Source: a virus. Taken from it: a stretch of DNA of 21,978 nt. Under the pieces are notes generated by a model. It was not told the DNA's origin, did no database searches, and saw nothing but the letters and a program-made list of their open reading frames with translations. Below, piece after piece: positions 15,101 to 21,978 of the stretch (positions are counted from its first letter, which is position 1; every line of letters begins with the position of its first letter). Location of the stretch: positions 1 through 21,978 of the IMG/VR virus record IMGVR_UViG_3300028115_000137, one strand, 5' to 3'. The position numbers and the translations under genes were made by a program.

Positions 15101-16858
15101 ATGCCAAGATTAAGTTTATACCGGGAACAGAAACAAAACGATTACCGTTTTTTAGACAGAAGTATTTCTGAGCAGTTGACTGTTGGCGGTACTGATCTCT
15201 ATGTCCATAAGTATGCAGGCCCGATGGATCAAGGACCTTCTGCTGATTTTACACAACCTCAATATAGTTCTTTAGACCCAACAAATATACAAGATTTGTT
15301 GTTTTTAGAGAACAGAGACAGAAAATATGAAAAGGATATTTATCGATTACGGGGCCATTATAACGTACAAAACTTAGACTTTGATCTTAGTCAGTTTGGT
15401 TTATTTTTAAGTAATGATACTATTTTTATTAATGTTCATTACAATGACATGATCGATATCATAGGCAGAAAGTTAATGGTAGGTGATGTTATCGAATTAC
15501 CTCACTTACTAGATTACAATCCATTAAACGATGATGCTACAGAATTTCCAGTAGCACTAAAAAGATTTTATCAAGTTACAGATGCTAACTATGGCAGTGA
15601 AGGTTTTTCACAAACATGGTACCCTCATCTATGGCGTATCAAATGTGAAAAATTAGTAGATAGCCAAGAGTTTCAGGATATCTTGCGTCAACCAACTGAC
15701 AAAGACAATTACTTAGGTGATTGGGATAAAAACAAAACATACCCTGCAGGGTATACAATGACATTTGGTGACAAAAATTATATTGCATTACAAGAAGTAC
15801 CTGCAGGAACAAAACCCGGTGATACTGATCCGGATCCGTACTGGGAACTGGATACAGGTAAAACACTTAAAGATGTTCTAGGTCGATATAATGAAAATAT
15901 TAGAATCAATGATGCTAATTTAAAAGAAGCCGCACGTATTGTACCGAAGGCCGGGTATGATACATCTAATTTATATGTCGTACCTGGCTATGGTATCTTT
16001 GAAGCAAACGGTGTACCATCTGACAAAGAAAATCAACCCGCACCTCCTGTCGATGTACGTTCATGGATGCCCGGTAATAGCCCATTAACTGCTACTGGTG
16101 AAGTCATTACTATGAAAAGTGACAAATACAAATATGAATCTACTGGTATAAGAATACCAAAAGAAGTCATTGACGTAATGCAAGCCAAACATGGTGAACA
16201 AGATATAGACTTAGAAGCAATGATAGCAAAGTTTGTACAAGCAAACTTATCCATTGCAGTTGAAGCACCAGAAATGTCATCAACTGGCTCAGGTCAGATG
16301 GAAGGCACAAAATTATTAACAGTTAATATAAGTGGTCCTGTAACAGGTCCATATGGTACTGCTGATAACACTTACGCAACAGCAGATCAGGATCCTACTC
16401 AACCAGGCTTTACAGGTACAGAACCATATGGTCCAAATACAATGGACTATCGTGCTGATTGTGATCCTCGTTTTCAATACATAGCAAGATATACTCCTCG
16501 TGACTTTGGTTATACATCAGGTTACTTAACAGGAGAAGGTGCTCCCCCTAATGGACTCCCAGCAGGTGCAGGTATTTCGTTCCCGCAAAGTCCACAAGTT
16601 GGAGATTATTTCTTACGTATAGATTATACACCTAATGTGTTATATCGTTGGAACGGTACTTTATGGTTAAGAGTCAGTGAAGATGTAAGAACGTCTACAG
16701 GCTTTACTAGTGATGACACATCACAATTATCTGGATTCATTAATAATGATGATACGATATATAGTAACAACGATGAAGCAAACGTACCATCTGCTCAAGG
16801 ACTAAGTGGTATCTTAGATTTGGAACCAGATGACAATCCACCAAGTGACGGAACATAA
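15101..16858 (+). CDS. Virion structural protein, gp14-like neck region plus carbohydrate-binding-like module
   Basis: The N-terminal 200 residues are the conserved part: MPRLSLYREQ, DLLFLENRDRKYEKDIYR, FDLSQFGLFLSNDT, GRKLMVGDVIELPHL (about 128-142) and SQTWYPHLWRIKCEKL (about 170-185). Their order resembles T4 gp14 (FGMQVQDEVTL, EGDLIYFPM, then a strand pair), so a neck role is inferred, but at 585 aa it is over twice gp14 (256 aa). Residues about 205-250 (GDWDKNKTYPAGYTMTFGDK, then YIALQEV, ending YWELD) look like a CBM5/12 chitin-binding-type module inserted in it. Near 500-528 is a GDYFLRIDY...LYRWNGTLW module. The next gene starts on its stop codon (TAATG). A separate true gp14 could lie elsewhere. 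Confidence 0.75.
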   Translation: MPRLSLYREQKQNDYRFLDRSISEQLTVGGTDLYVHKYAGPMDQGPSADFTQPQYSSLDPTNIQDLLFLENRDRKYEKDIYRLRGHYNVQNLDFDLSQFGLFLSNDTIFINVHYNDMIDIIGRKLMVGDVIELPHLLDYNPLNDDATEFPVALKRFYQVTDANYGSEGFSQTWYPHLWRIKCEKLVDSQEFQDILRQPTDKDNYLGDWDKNKTYPAGYTMTFGDKNYIALQEVPAGTKPGDTDPDPYWELDTGKTLKDVLGRYNENIRINDANLKEAARIVPKAGYDTSNLYVVPGYGIFEANGVPSDKENQPAPPVDVRSWMPGNSPLTATGEVITMKSDKYKYESTGIRIPKEVIDVMQAKHGEQDIDLEAMIAKFVQANLSIAVEAPEMSSTGSGQMEGTKLLTVNISGPVTGPYGTADNTYATADQDPTQPGFTGTEPYGPNTMDYRADCDPRFQYIARYTPRDFGYTSGYLTGEGAPPNGLPAGAGISFPQSPQVGDYFLRIDYTPNVLYRWNGTLWLRVSEDVRTSTGFTSDDTSQLSGFINNDDTIYSNNDEANVPSAQGLSGILDLEPDDNPPSDGT

Positions 16859-18453
16859 TGGCACAATATTTTTACGACAATCAAATAAGAAGATTTTTAC
16901 TACAGTTTGCTAAAATTTTTAGCAACTGGTATGTGACTTCAGGTACTGATCCTAACGGCAATCCTATACTCGTTAGAGTACCTATCCAATATGGAGATGC
17001 AAGTAGACAAGCATCAACAATTATTGCAAACAACTCTGCAAGTAATTTACCTTCTGCACCTTTGATAACTTATTTTATTAATGGATTAGAGTATGATCAA
17101 AGACGTACACAAGAGCCTTACTTTGTAGAGAAACAAAATGTACGTCAAAGAGATTATGATCCTACTACAGCCGCTTACGGAGAGACACAGGGTCAAGCAT
17201 TTACTGTTGAAAAGTTAATGCCAGTTCCATACACACTTAGATTACAAGTAGACTTTTGGACGACTAACTATCAACAAAAATTAGAATTGATTGAACAATT
17301 AGGAACATTATTCAATCCGTCATTAGAAATTCAAAATACTGATAACTTTATTGACTGGACATCTTTAACAGTTGTATATCAGGATGGACTTACATTCTCA
17401 TCTCGTACTATACCACAAGGTACAGGTAATCCTATTGATGTTATGTCATGGAAATTCTACTTACCCATGTGGTTAACGACATCTGCCAAACTTAAAAAGT
17501 ATGGTGTTATTAACAAGATTATCACTTCTATCTTTGAAGGTAAAACACAAGAAGATATGAAAGATGATGACCTGTTATTAGGTACAAGACAAAAGATATC
17601 TCCATATGGTTATCAAGTATTATTCATAGGTAATTCATTACAGTTATTACCGCAAGATCAACCAGATCAACCTTCTAACTTCTCATTAGATAAGCCAGTT
17701 AATCCAGACACTGACTTGTATTGGTCATCTATCTTAAACATGTATGGTGCATACCGAGGAGGTATTTCACAAGTTGCATTACAAAATCCATATATGGATA
17801 CAGAGATTATGGGTACAATTGTTATTGATCCTCTTGATGATCGTTATCTAATTTATAATGTCGATGAAGATACATTACCACAGAATACATTAGACCCTGT
17901 AACATCAGTTATTAATCCTCAAGTATCAGGACCAAACAACGGACTCCCCGGGCCTATTCCTAATGTGAGATATTTGTTAACACAAGACATAGGTTATCAA
18001 ACTTCATCATGGGGAACAATTATAGGTAGTCAGACAGGTACATCAACGTTACCTGAATCTCAAGTTGCAACAACAATGACCCCTGGTACACTGTATCAAA
18101 TTGCTACTATAGGTACAACTGATTTTAGATACTATGGTGCTCCGAATAATAATATAGGCACCCAGTTCACAATGAATAATGTACAACCAGAAGGCACAGG
18201 TACTGTATACACTGTAGTAGAAGCAAAAGCAAATGACATTATACAATTTAACGCAGACATTATGACTTGGTTTGTTGCGTTTGATTCTGTCATCAATGAA
18301 GATGAACTTGAATATGTAACTAACTTAACTACAGAAATTCAATATCGTTGGGCGGCTACACCTTCTGATTCAACTCAGCCCGGTTTGCCTGCACAATGGA
18401 TGAAGTCTTACGAAGGTTATTACAACGAAGGCGATTACAGTATAGTTATTTAA
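16858..18453 (+). CDS. gp15: Tail terminator / sheath stabiliser (T4 gp15 type), long form
   Basis: T4 gp15 forms a hexamer capping the finished tail and binds the neck. The N-terminus here matches its pattern: AQYFYDNQIRRFLLQFAKIF (T4: YFYNSSFRRYATLMGDLF), VRVPIQYGDASRQ (T4: RVPITYAS), then a region around residues 115-165 with KLMPVPYTLRLQVDFWTTNY and LIEQLGTLFNPSLEIQ, equivalent to T4 ELSIFTRYEDDMFQIVEQIL-PYFQP. At 531 aa it is about twice T4 gp15 (272 aa); the extra C-terminal 280 residues are beta-rich and include a segment near 390-460 (YQIATIGTTDFRYYG). Its ATG overlaps the stop of the gp14-like gene, implying coupled translation and matched amounts. Confidence 0.78.
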   Translation: MAQYFYDNQIRRFLLQFAKIFSNWYVTSGTDPNGNPILVRVPIQYGDASRQASTIIANNSASNLPSAPLITYFINGLEYDQRRTQEPYFVEKQNVRQRDYDPTTAAYGETQGQAFTVEKLMPVPYTLRLQVDFWTTNYQQKLELIEQLGTLFNPSLEIQNTDNFIDWTSLTVVYQDGLTFSSRTIPQGTGNPIDVMSWKFYLPMWLTTSAKLKKYGVINKIITSIFEGKTQEDMKDDDLLLGTRQKISPYGYQVLFIGNSLQLLPQDQPDQPSNFSLDKPVNPDTDLYWSSILNMYGAYRGGISQVALQNPYMDTEIMGTIVIDPLDDRYLIYNVDEDTLPQNTLDPVTSVINPQVSGPNNGLPGPIPNVRYLLTQDIGYQTSSWGTIIGSQTGTSTLPESQVATTMTPGTLYQIATIGTTDFRYYGAPNNNIGTQFTMNNVQPEGTGTVYTVVEAKANDIIQFNADIMTWFVAFDSVINEDELEYVTNLTTEIQYRWAATPSDSTQPGLPAQWMKSYEGYYNEGDYSIVI

Positions 18454-18470
18454 GAGGTACCTTGTCACCT

Positions 18471-18478
18471 ACTAAATA
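18471..18478 (+). promoter_or_regulatory. Late promoter box ACTAAATA, 5 nt before Nudix ATG
   Basis: ACTAAATA, then ATTGT, then the ATG at 18484, in the 30-bp gap after gp15. No ribosome site is close to the ATG. Identical box and spacing to the one before the gp16-like gene on the other strand. Confidence 0.6.
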
Positions 18479-18483
18479 ATTGT

Positions 18484-18900
18484 ATGGCGATTATTATAAA
18501 TCAATCTGCTGGTATTTTCTTTTATTGTAAATCTACCAAACGATCTCTATATCTTTTAAGAAATGAATCTAAAAACCCTACATGGTCTATACCAGGGGGC
18601 AAGATTGAAAAGAATGAAACTTTATTAGCAGGATTAAAAAGAGAATGTTTAGAAGAAATCTCACATTGGGACGATGATTTTAAATTAGTTCCTATCCAAA
18701 AATTCGTCAATAATACATTTGCATATCACACCTTTTTTTGTGAGATTGAAAAAGAATTTTCCCCAATTCTTAATGACGAACATTGTGGGTATGCTTGGGT
18801 AGGTGGTGACAAATACCCAAAACCTCTACACCCCGGATTATTCTCTACAATCAATATCGATAACGTAGTAGACAAGTTATCTAGTCTAAAGAACTTATAG
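18484..18900 (+). CDS. Nudix hydrolase
   Basis: Nudix enzymes cleave nucleoside diphosphates linked to another group, such as dNTPs, ADP-ribose or capped RNA. The signature G-x5-E-x7-R-E-x-x-E-E is complete: G39, E45, R53-E54 and E57-E58, with Ser60 in place of the usual Gly. It is preceded by the usual strand and loop WSIPGGKIE (residues 34-42). At 138 aa it is a minimal single-domain form without a substrate-defining extension, so the substrate cannot be read from the sequence. Phage Nudix proteins may clean the nucleotide pool or alter host RNA. It is last in the plus-strand group, with its own late box directly before the ATG. The convergent holin-like gene ends 169 bp away. Confidence 0.92.
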   Translation: MAIIINQSAGIFFYCKSTKRSLYLLRNESKNPTWSIPGGKIEKNETLLAGLKRECLEEISHWDDDFKLVPIQKFVNNTFAYHTFFCEIEKEFSPILNDEHCGYAWVGGDKYPKPLHPGLFSTINIDNVVDKLSSLKNL

Positions 18901-18976
18901 AAAGCCCTCAGAGACGTTCTAAGACGCCACAAAACATATAGTAGTGTCTTTAGATGTCTTCAAATAACGTTGCTCA

Positions 18977-19017
18977 CAGGCTACGTTATGCGGTTTTATG
19001 TAGCCTGAAGGCTACAT
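18977..19017. other. Three-armed hairpin region in the convergent gap
   Basis: Arm A CAGGCTAC (18977-18984) can pair with arm B GTAGCCTG (19000-19007). Arm B, as ATGTAGCC (18998-19005), can pair instead with arm C GGCTACAT (19010-19017) across the 4-nt loop TGAA. The two pairings exclude each other. Neither has a T run beside it. It lies 80-115 bp after the Nudix stop, possibly a 3'-end structure. Confidence 0.55.
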
Positions 19018-19024
19018 ACCCAAA

Positions 19025-19051
19025 AAGAAAGGGCGACTAGCACCCTTTCTT
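19025..19051 (-). terminator. Intrinsic terminator after holin-like gene
   Basis: Stem AAGAAAGGG (19025-19033) and CCCTTTCTT (19043-19051) with a 9-nt loop. On the minus strand the second arm continues as CTTTTTG, a short U tract. It lies 18 bp below the stop of the holin-like gene, so it ends the minus-strand group before it meets the plus-strand Nudix gene. Confidence 0.75.
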
Positions 19052-19068
19052 ACCTAAATAACTAAAAT

Positions 19069-19398
19069 TTAGTGCGACATCCAAAACTCAATGACTGAAT
19101 AGCCTAGAGTTCCTGCCACCATACCTGCTCCGATAAGCATCCATCTCCAACGTTCTAACGCAGTAATTTTTTGCGCCATATTGTCGTGTGACTCTTGGTT
19201 TGACTTTTGGAAGTCAGTTAAGAGTTTGTGAGTTGATGCCGTGCCTTCTTTAATTAATGTTTCACATTCTTTAATATCATGTTTAACATCATTTAATGCA
19301 GTATCAAACTTTTCATCCAAGTTTTTAAATTCGACTTTGAGAACCGCAATATCAGTGTCGTACTGTTGTAATTGCTTTTGTGCGTTACTCTGTGCCAT
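19069..19398 (-). CDS. Coiled-coil protein with C-terminal membrane helix (XhlA/holin-like)
   Basis: A 109-aa protein. Residues about 5-80 form heptad-like, charged helix (LKVEFKNLDEKFDTALNDVK and so on) and should make a coiled coil. Residues 81-87 LERWRWM lead into one hydrophobic helix (about 86-106, MLIGAGMVAGTLGYSVIEFW), ending SH. The E-R-x-R-W-x-L junction plus coiled coil resembles the XhlA-type family linked to lysis, but no endolysin or second holin is seen nearby, so lysis is only a suggestion; a membrane anchor for another function is the alternative. GAGGGG lies 7 nt before the ATG. It starts 16 nt after the 150-aa gene and is last in its transcript, just before the terminator. 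Confidence 0.75.
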   Translation of the reverse strand: MAQSNAQKQLQQYDTDIAVLKVEFKNLDEKFDTALNDVKHDIKECETLIKEGTASTHKLLTDFQKSNQESHDNMAQKITALERWRWMLIGAGMVAGTLGYSVIEFWMSH

Positions 19399-19414
19399 TT
19401 ATAAACCCCTCAGA

Positions 19415-19867
19415 TTATAAAGATTCAACTGTTACAATCGGGTAAGGTTGACCACCGTATGTATCTGCAGGATATGCTGTATTGAAAGATATGATGTAAG
19501 GGTTGCCAGAAAAGTCTAATGCACGTCCTGATCCTTTAATTCTTTCTAATCTTACAGTACTTAGATCGTCTAAAGTTACAGTAACAGTCATAGTGTTGTC
19601 TGCTAATGCACCATCAGCCGAATCCGCTAAAGTACAAATACCTTGGTTTCCGGAACCATCATCAACAAGATACTTTCTAGCACCTTTTTGTCTGATAATA
19701 AAGCCGTCGCCTTCTATGTTAGAGCCTACTTTGCATCTACATACAGTTTGAGGCCCTGTCTGAGTTGTGTTACCAGCAACAATACGGTAAGTGTTTGATA
19801 AACCTGCCGGGTTGTTATAAGTGGTATCAACATCAGAATTTTTCGATGTTTTCATTGGTCGTCCCAT
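19415..19867 (-). CDS. Conserved MGRP-type 150-aa phage protein, unknown function
   Basis: The start is placed at ATG 19867 because a strong AAAGGAG lies 8 nt above it; the reading frame remains open for 20 more codons to 19927, but that part is unlike protein (MRCPPRRPRTS) and lies inside the leader. The protein begins MGRPMKTSKNSD, has CRCKVGSNIEGDGFIIRQKG (about residues 43-62), KYLVDD, GICTLADSADG, and a beta-rich end. Small proteins with the pattern VGSxxExGFIxRQKGxxxFLV are, from memory, common in marine phages near fibre or head genes; a decoration or fibre-associated role is possible but not shown. A TATAAATA box 105 nt above the ATG gives an unusually long leader. Confidence 0.82.
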   Translation of the reverse strand: MGRPMKTSKNSDVDTTYNNPAGLSNTYRIVAGNTTQTGPQTVCRCKVGSNIEGDGFIIRQKGARKYLVDDGSGNQGICTLADSADGALADNTMTVTVTLDDLSTVRLERIKGSGRALDFSGNPYIISFNTAYPADTYGGQPYPIVTVESL

Positions 19868-19971
19868 TTTTTGATCTCCTTTAATATTAGTGAGTGACGT
19901 TCTAGGTCTACGCGGCGGGCACCGCATAAGTCTCGTTTGATGTTATCTTACAAAACAAGAACATTCATATG

Positions 19972-19979
19972 TATTTATA
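19972..19979 (-). promoter_or_regulatory. Perfect late promoter box TATAAATA
   Basis: The minus strand reads TATAAATA exactly, in the 134-bp region between the tail fibre and the 150-aa gene. The expected start near 19966 leaves a leader of about 100 nt. The box sits directly below an A/T inverted repeat GTTTTT-GCGT-AAAAAC (19980-19995). Confidence 0.75.
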
Positions 19980-20001
19980 GTTTTTGCGTAAAAACGTTGG
20001 A

Positions 20002-21978
20002 TTAGAGACGGCCGACTGCTATCTCAATAACAGATACTTCATTAGTTTCTTTGTCTTCGATAGCCTTACCTATAGTCATTCCAGGATGCATTATAGTAAC
20101 AACATGATACCAAGCAGTTGCACCGCCTTCTCCATTTGCCACCATTATGTCACCTTTTTCACATGTACCTGTAACCTTACATGGTACTCGACCTTGTAGT
20201 GCAATAGCAACTTTGTCTCCAGGACATTCTGCATTCATAATATATGCAGGATTAGTTGATACGACACCTGCTACTCGTTTGCTACCTACTTCATTAGAAA
20301 TGTGTACTTCTTTAGTGCCACCAAACGATACAACAGTACCTGCTTCGTATACTTCTTCACCTTCGTAGTATTCTGCTAAGTCAGCATAAGTTGCTTGTAA
20401 ACGTGAACCGCCACTTAATAACCAATTACCTTTGATATAAGCGGTTGTATTTTCATCAGATGTTGCCGGGTCATTTCCAGCATGTAATTCTCCAGTGAAT
20501 ACTTCATTGAATATACCGCCTGCACCTACTATGTTACCTGTTGCAGAAATATGTACTTCTTCTGTGCCACCTTTTTGAAATGCAGACCAAACATTACCGG
20601 GAGTAGTATTTGATGTTGCTTGATTATTTAATTGGAAAGCATCATATACATTAGCGGGTCCTGCTGAGCCTTGTAGTCCTAGACTTGTTAACTCTGTAAG
20701 AGTTGGAGTGCCTACAGCAGGGGAATAACTATTGTTCCAAGTTGCTGTAAATTTACCACCAGTTGCTTTAAATTCTGTATCTCCTACTATACCACCAGAC
20801 GTTCCTCCGACTAACGTAATACTTGAGCCTGGTGATGCGCCGCCCGTAACATTGAGGTCAACAGTTGCAGTACCCGGTGTATCAAGACCTACAAGATTAC
20901 CTGTAAATTGAGTAAGATTATCGACACCAAGATTAATATCATTTTCAACAATAATAGTGCCATCGACTCTTAAGTTTGCAACTACAGTTGCGTTGCCATT
21001 AATAGTTGCGGCTTGAGTAACAATATTTGCAGTAGTAATGTTTCCAGCATTTAAGTTACCAGTGATATCTGTTCCACCGTCAATATTTGCATAGGTAGCC
21101 GAAATACTTTCTGCTGACATGTCTTGTTCAAAATGACCATAATTACCAACAATATTACCTGTTGCTACGATATGAGTAGGTGTTGATGATGGGTGACTAG
21201 CAGTCCATGTGGGTCCCGGAGTAAGTAAATTACTACTTGACTGATTTAATTTAAGGTATGCGTTTTCTGTAGTGCCATCTAAATCATAACTTTGTAGACC
21301 ATCCATTTTTAAACGCATCTTACCAGGCATACCCGGTACAATACCATCAGTATCTATCAGTGCATCAAAGTATTCTGTTTCTACCGTTGCACTTACTGGT
21401 CCTAAACCACTGTTAATACCTACGAATGAATGTTTGTTGTTAACAAAATCGTGGTGTACGTAACCGTTTGCACCACCTTGCTCACCTGTTACAAACAAAT
21501 TACTAGTTGCGGCTTGGATATTACCAGTCAATCTAATATTAGATGATGTTGTCTCTCCAGTAAATGATATGCCAGAAGCATTAGATGTAATTTGCTGATC
21601 ACCAACATAAATTGTAGTTCCAGACAAATATAAATCATTAAATCTATTTGTGTTATTACCTAAGTCGTATGTAACATTAGCATCAGGAGTAATGTTGCCT
21701 GATACTTCTAAACCATTAAGTGTGCCAACACTAGTAATGTTTGGTTGTGATGCTGTTGCTAGAGGGCCTTCTAATACAGTTGCAGTTAATGTACCTGTAG
21801 ACTTATCAAATGTGAGACCATTGTTGCCTGCTAATGATCCAGCATCGTTAAATTGAACTTGTGTGTCAACACCTGCTGGGGTAGTTGCTGGCGCAACCAT
21901 TACACTGTTAATGTTAGTGCCACCACCTGTAATTGCCGCATAACCTGACAAAGCAGTGTCCCATGTCATTGTAAGGTT
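20002..21978 (-). CDS. Tail fibre-like protein, 5' end cut by window edge
   Basis: The frame is open to the right edge (659 codons visible). An internal ATG at 21969 has no Shine-Dalgarno, so the true start is probably outside. The protein is Gly/Thr/Asn-rich with fibre-type repeats: YDLGNNTNRFNDLYLSGTTI (about residues 101-120 from that ATG) is a segment seen in many marine phage fibres, and ATGNIVG occurs twice in similar surroundings. The last 127 residues form a distinct domain beginning ADLAEYYEGEEVYEAGTVV, with KRVAGVVSTNPAYIMN and a final GRL; this resembles the C-terminal domain shared by marine fibre proteins and, more loosely, the G2-type autoproteolytic fibre domain. Likely role: receptor contact or structural support in the tail or baseplate. 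Confidence 0.82.
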   Translation of the reverse strand, partial: NLTMTWDTALSGYAAITGGGTNINSVMVAPATTPAGVDTQVQFNDAGSLAGNNGLTFDKSTGTLTATVLEGPLATASQPNITSVGTLNGLEVSGNITPDANVTYDLGNNTNRFNDLYLSGTTIYVGDQQITSNASGISFTGETTSSNIRLTGNIQAATSNLFVTGEQGGANGYVHHDFVNNKHSFVGINSGLGPVSATVETEYFDALIDTDGIVPGMPGKMRLKMDGLQSYDLDGTTENAYLKLNQSSSNLLTPGPTWTASHPSSTPTHIVATGNIVGNYGHFEQDMSAESISATYANIDGGTDITGNLNAGNITTANIVTQAATINGNATVVANLRVDGTIIVENDINLGVDNLTQFTGNLVGLDTPGTATVDLNVTGGASPGSSITLVGGTSGGIVGDTEFKATGGKFTATWNNSYSPAVGTPTLTELTSLGLQGSAGPANVYDAFQLNNQATSNTTPGNVWSAFQKGGTEEVHISATGNIVGAGGIFNEVFTGELHAGNDPATSDENTTAYIKGNWLLSGGSRLQATYADLAEYYEGEEVYEAGTVVSFGGTKEVHISNEVGSKRVAGVVSTNPAYIMNAECPGDKVAIALQGRVPCKVTGTCEKGDIMVANGEGGATAWYHVVTIMHPGMTIGKAIEDKETNEVSVIEIAVGRL

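Noticed and set aside
19393-19405. TATAAATG at the start of the holin-like gene as a late promoter
   Set aside because: It overlaps the ATG itself, so transcription would start inside the gene; a normal GAGGGG ribosome site is present instead.
19868-19927. Longer start for the 150-aa protein, adding 20 residues from an ATG at 19927
   Set aside because: The added part is Arg/Pro-rich and unlike the family, has no ribosome site, and the inner ATG at 19867 has a strong AAAGGAG at good distance.
21967-21969. ATG at 21969 as the true start of the tail fibre
   Set aside because: The frame stays open to the window edge above it and no Shine-Dalgarno is present, so a start outside the window is more likely.
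1-21978. tRNA genes, CRISPR arrays, insertion sequences, integrase or attachment sites
   Set aside because: No cloverleaf, regular spaced repeats, transposase or recombinase frame could be recognised by eye; a tRNAscan search would be needed to exclude a degenerate tRNA.

Overview
This is a stretch of an AT-rich, tailed double-stranded DNA phage genome of the T4-like myovirus type. The gene set (contractile tail sheath, tail tube, gp4-type head completion protein, gp13/gp15-type neck and terminator proteins, gp16-like small terminase, T4 gp1-type dNMP kinase) and the TATAAATA-type late promoters point to that group. Several otherwise uncharacterised proteins (380, 208, 150 and 125 aa, the long left-edge protein, the marine-type tail fibre) match what I recall from marine T4-like phages of cyanobacteria and SAR11 (Pelagibacter). 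No photosynthesis gene, tRNA, integrase, insertion sequence or CRISPR array was seen, so the host cannot be fixed from this window.

Layout. Positions 1-6090 (minus strand): a long glycine-zipper protein cut by the left edge, a conserved 208-aa protein, a gp16-like small terminase, gp4, a 125-aa conserved protein, a 393-aa tail-tube-like protein, and the tail tube gp19. Positions 6176-9784 (minus) hold a giant tail sheath gp18 of 1202 aa. Position 9910 starts a lone plus-strand zinc-knuckle/HNH-like gene, convergent with the dNMP kinase. Positions 10243-14980 (minus) hold a dNMP kinase, a glycosyltransferase-like protein, neck protein gp13, an SGNH-type hydrolase-like protein and a basic 380-aa protein. 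Positions 15101-18900 (plus) hold a gp14-like structural protein with an inserted carbohydrate-binding-like module, a long gp15, and a Nudix hydrolase. Positions 19069-21978 (minus) hold a holin-like coiled-coil membrane protein, a 150-aa conserved protein, and a tail fibre cut by the right edge.

How it works together. Most genes build the neck, tail and packaging machine: gp13, gp14-like and gp15 close the head-tail joint; gp18 and gp19 form sheath and tube; the 393-aa protein resembles gp19 and may start or cap the tube; gp4 and gp16 act on the DNA-filled head. Metabolic genes (dNMP kinase, Nudix hydrolase, sugar- or ester-active enzymes) are scattered among them.

Regulation is the most striking part. 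Ten late-promoter boxes of the form [T/G/C]ATAAATA or ACTAAATA sit in front of genes or gene groups. In four cases (gp16-like, HNH-like, gp14-like, Nudix) the box ends exactly 5 nt before the ATG and no Shine-Dalgarno sequence is present, which predicts leaderless late mRNAs. In contrast, the dNMP kinase is preceded by a perfect sigma-70 consensus promoter (TTGACA-17-TATAAT). Two hairpins with UUCG loops (as read on the minus strand) bracket the tail-tube gene. No stretch above 300 bases lacks a gene.
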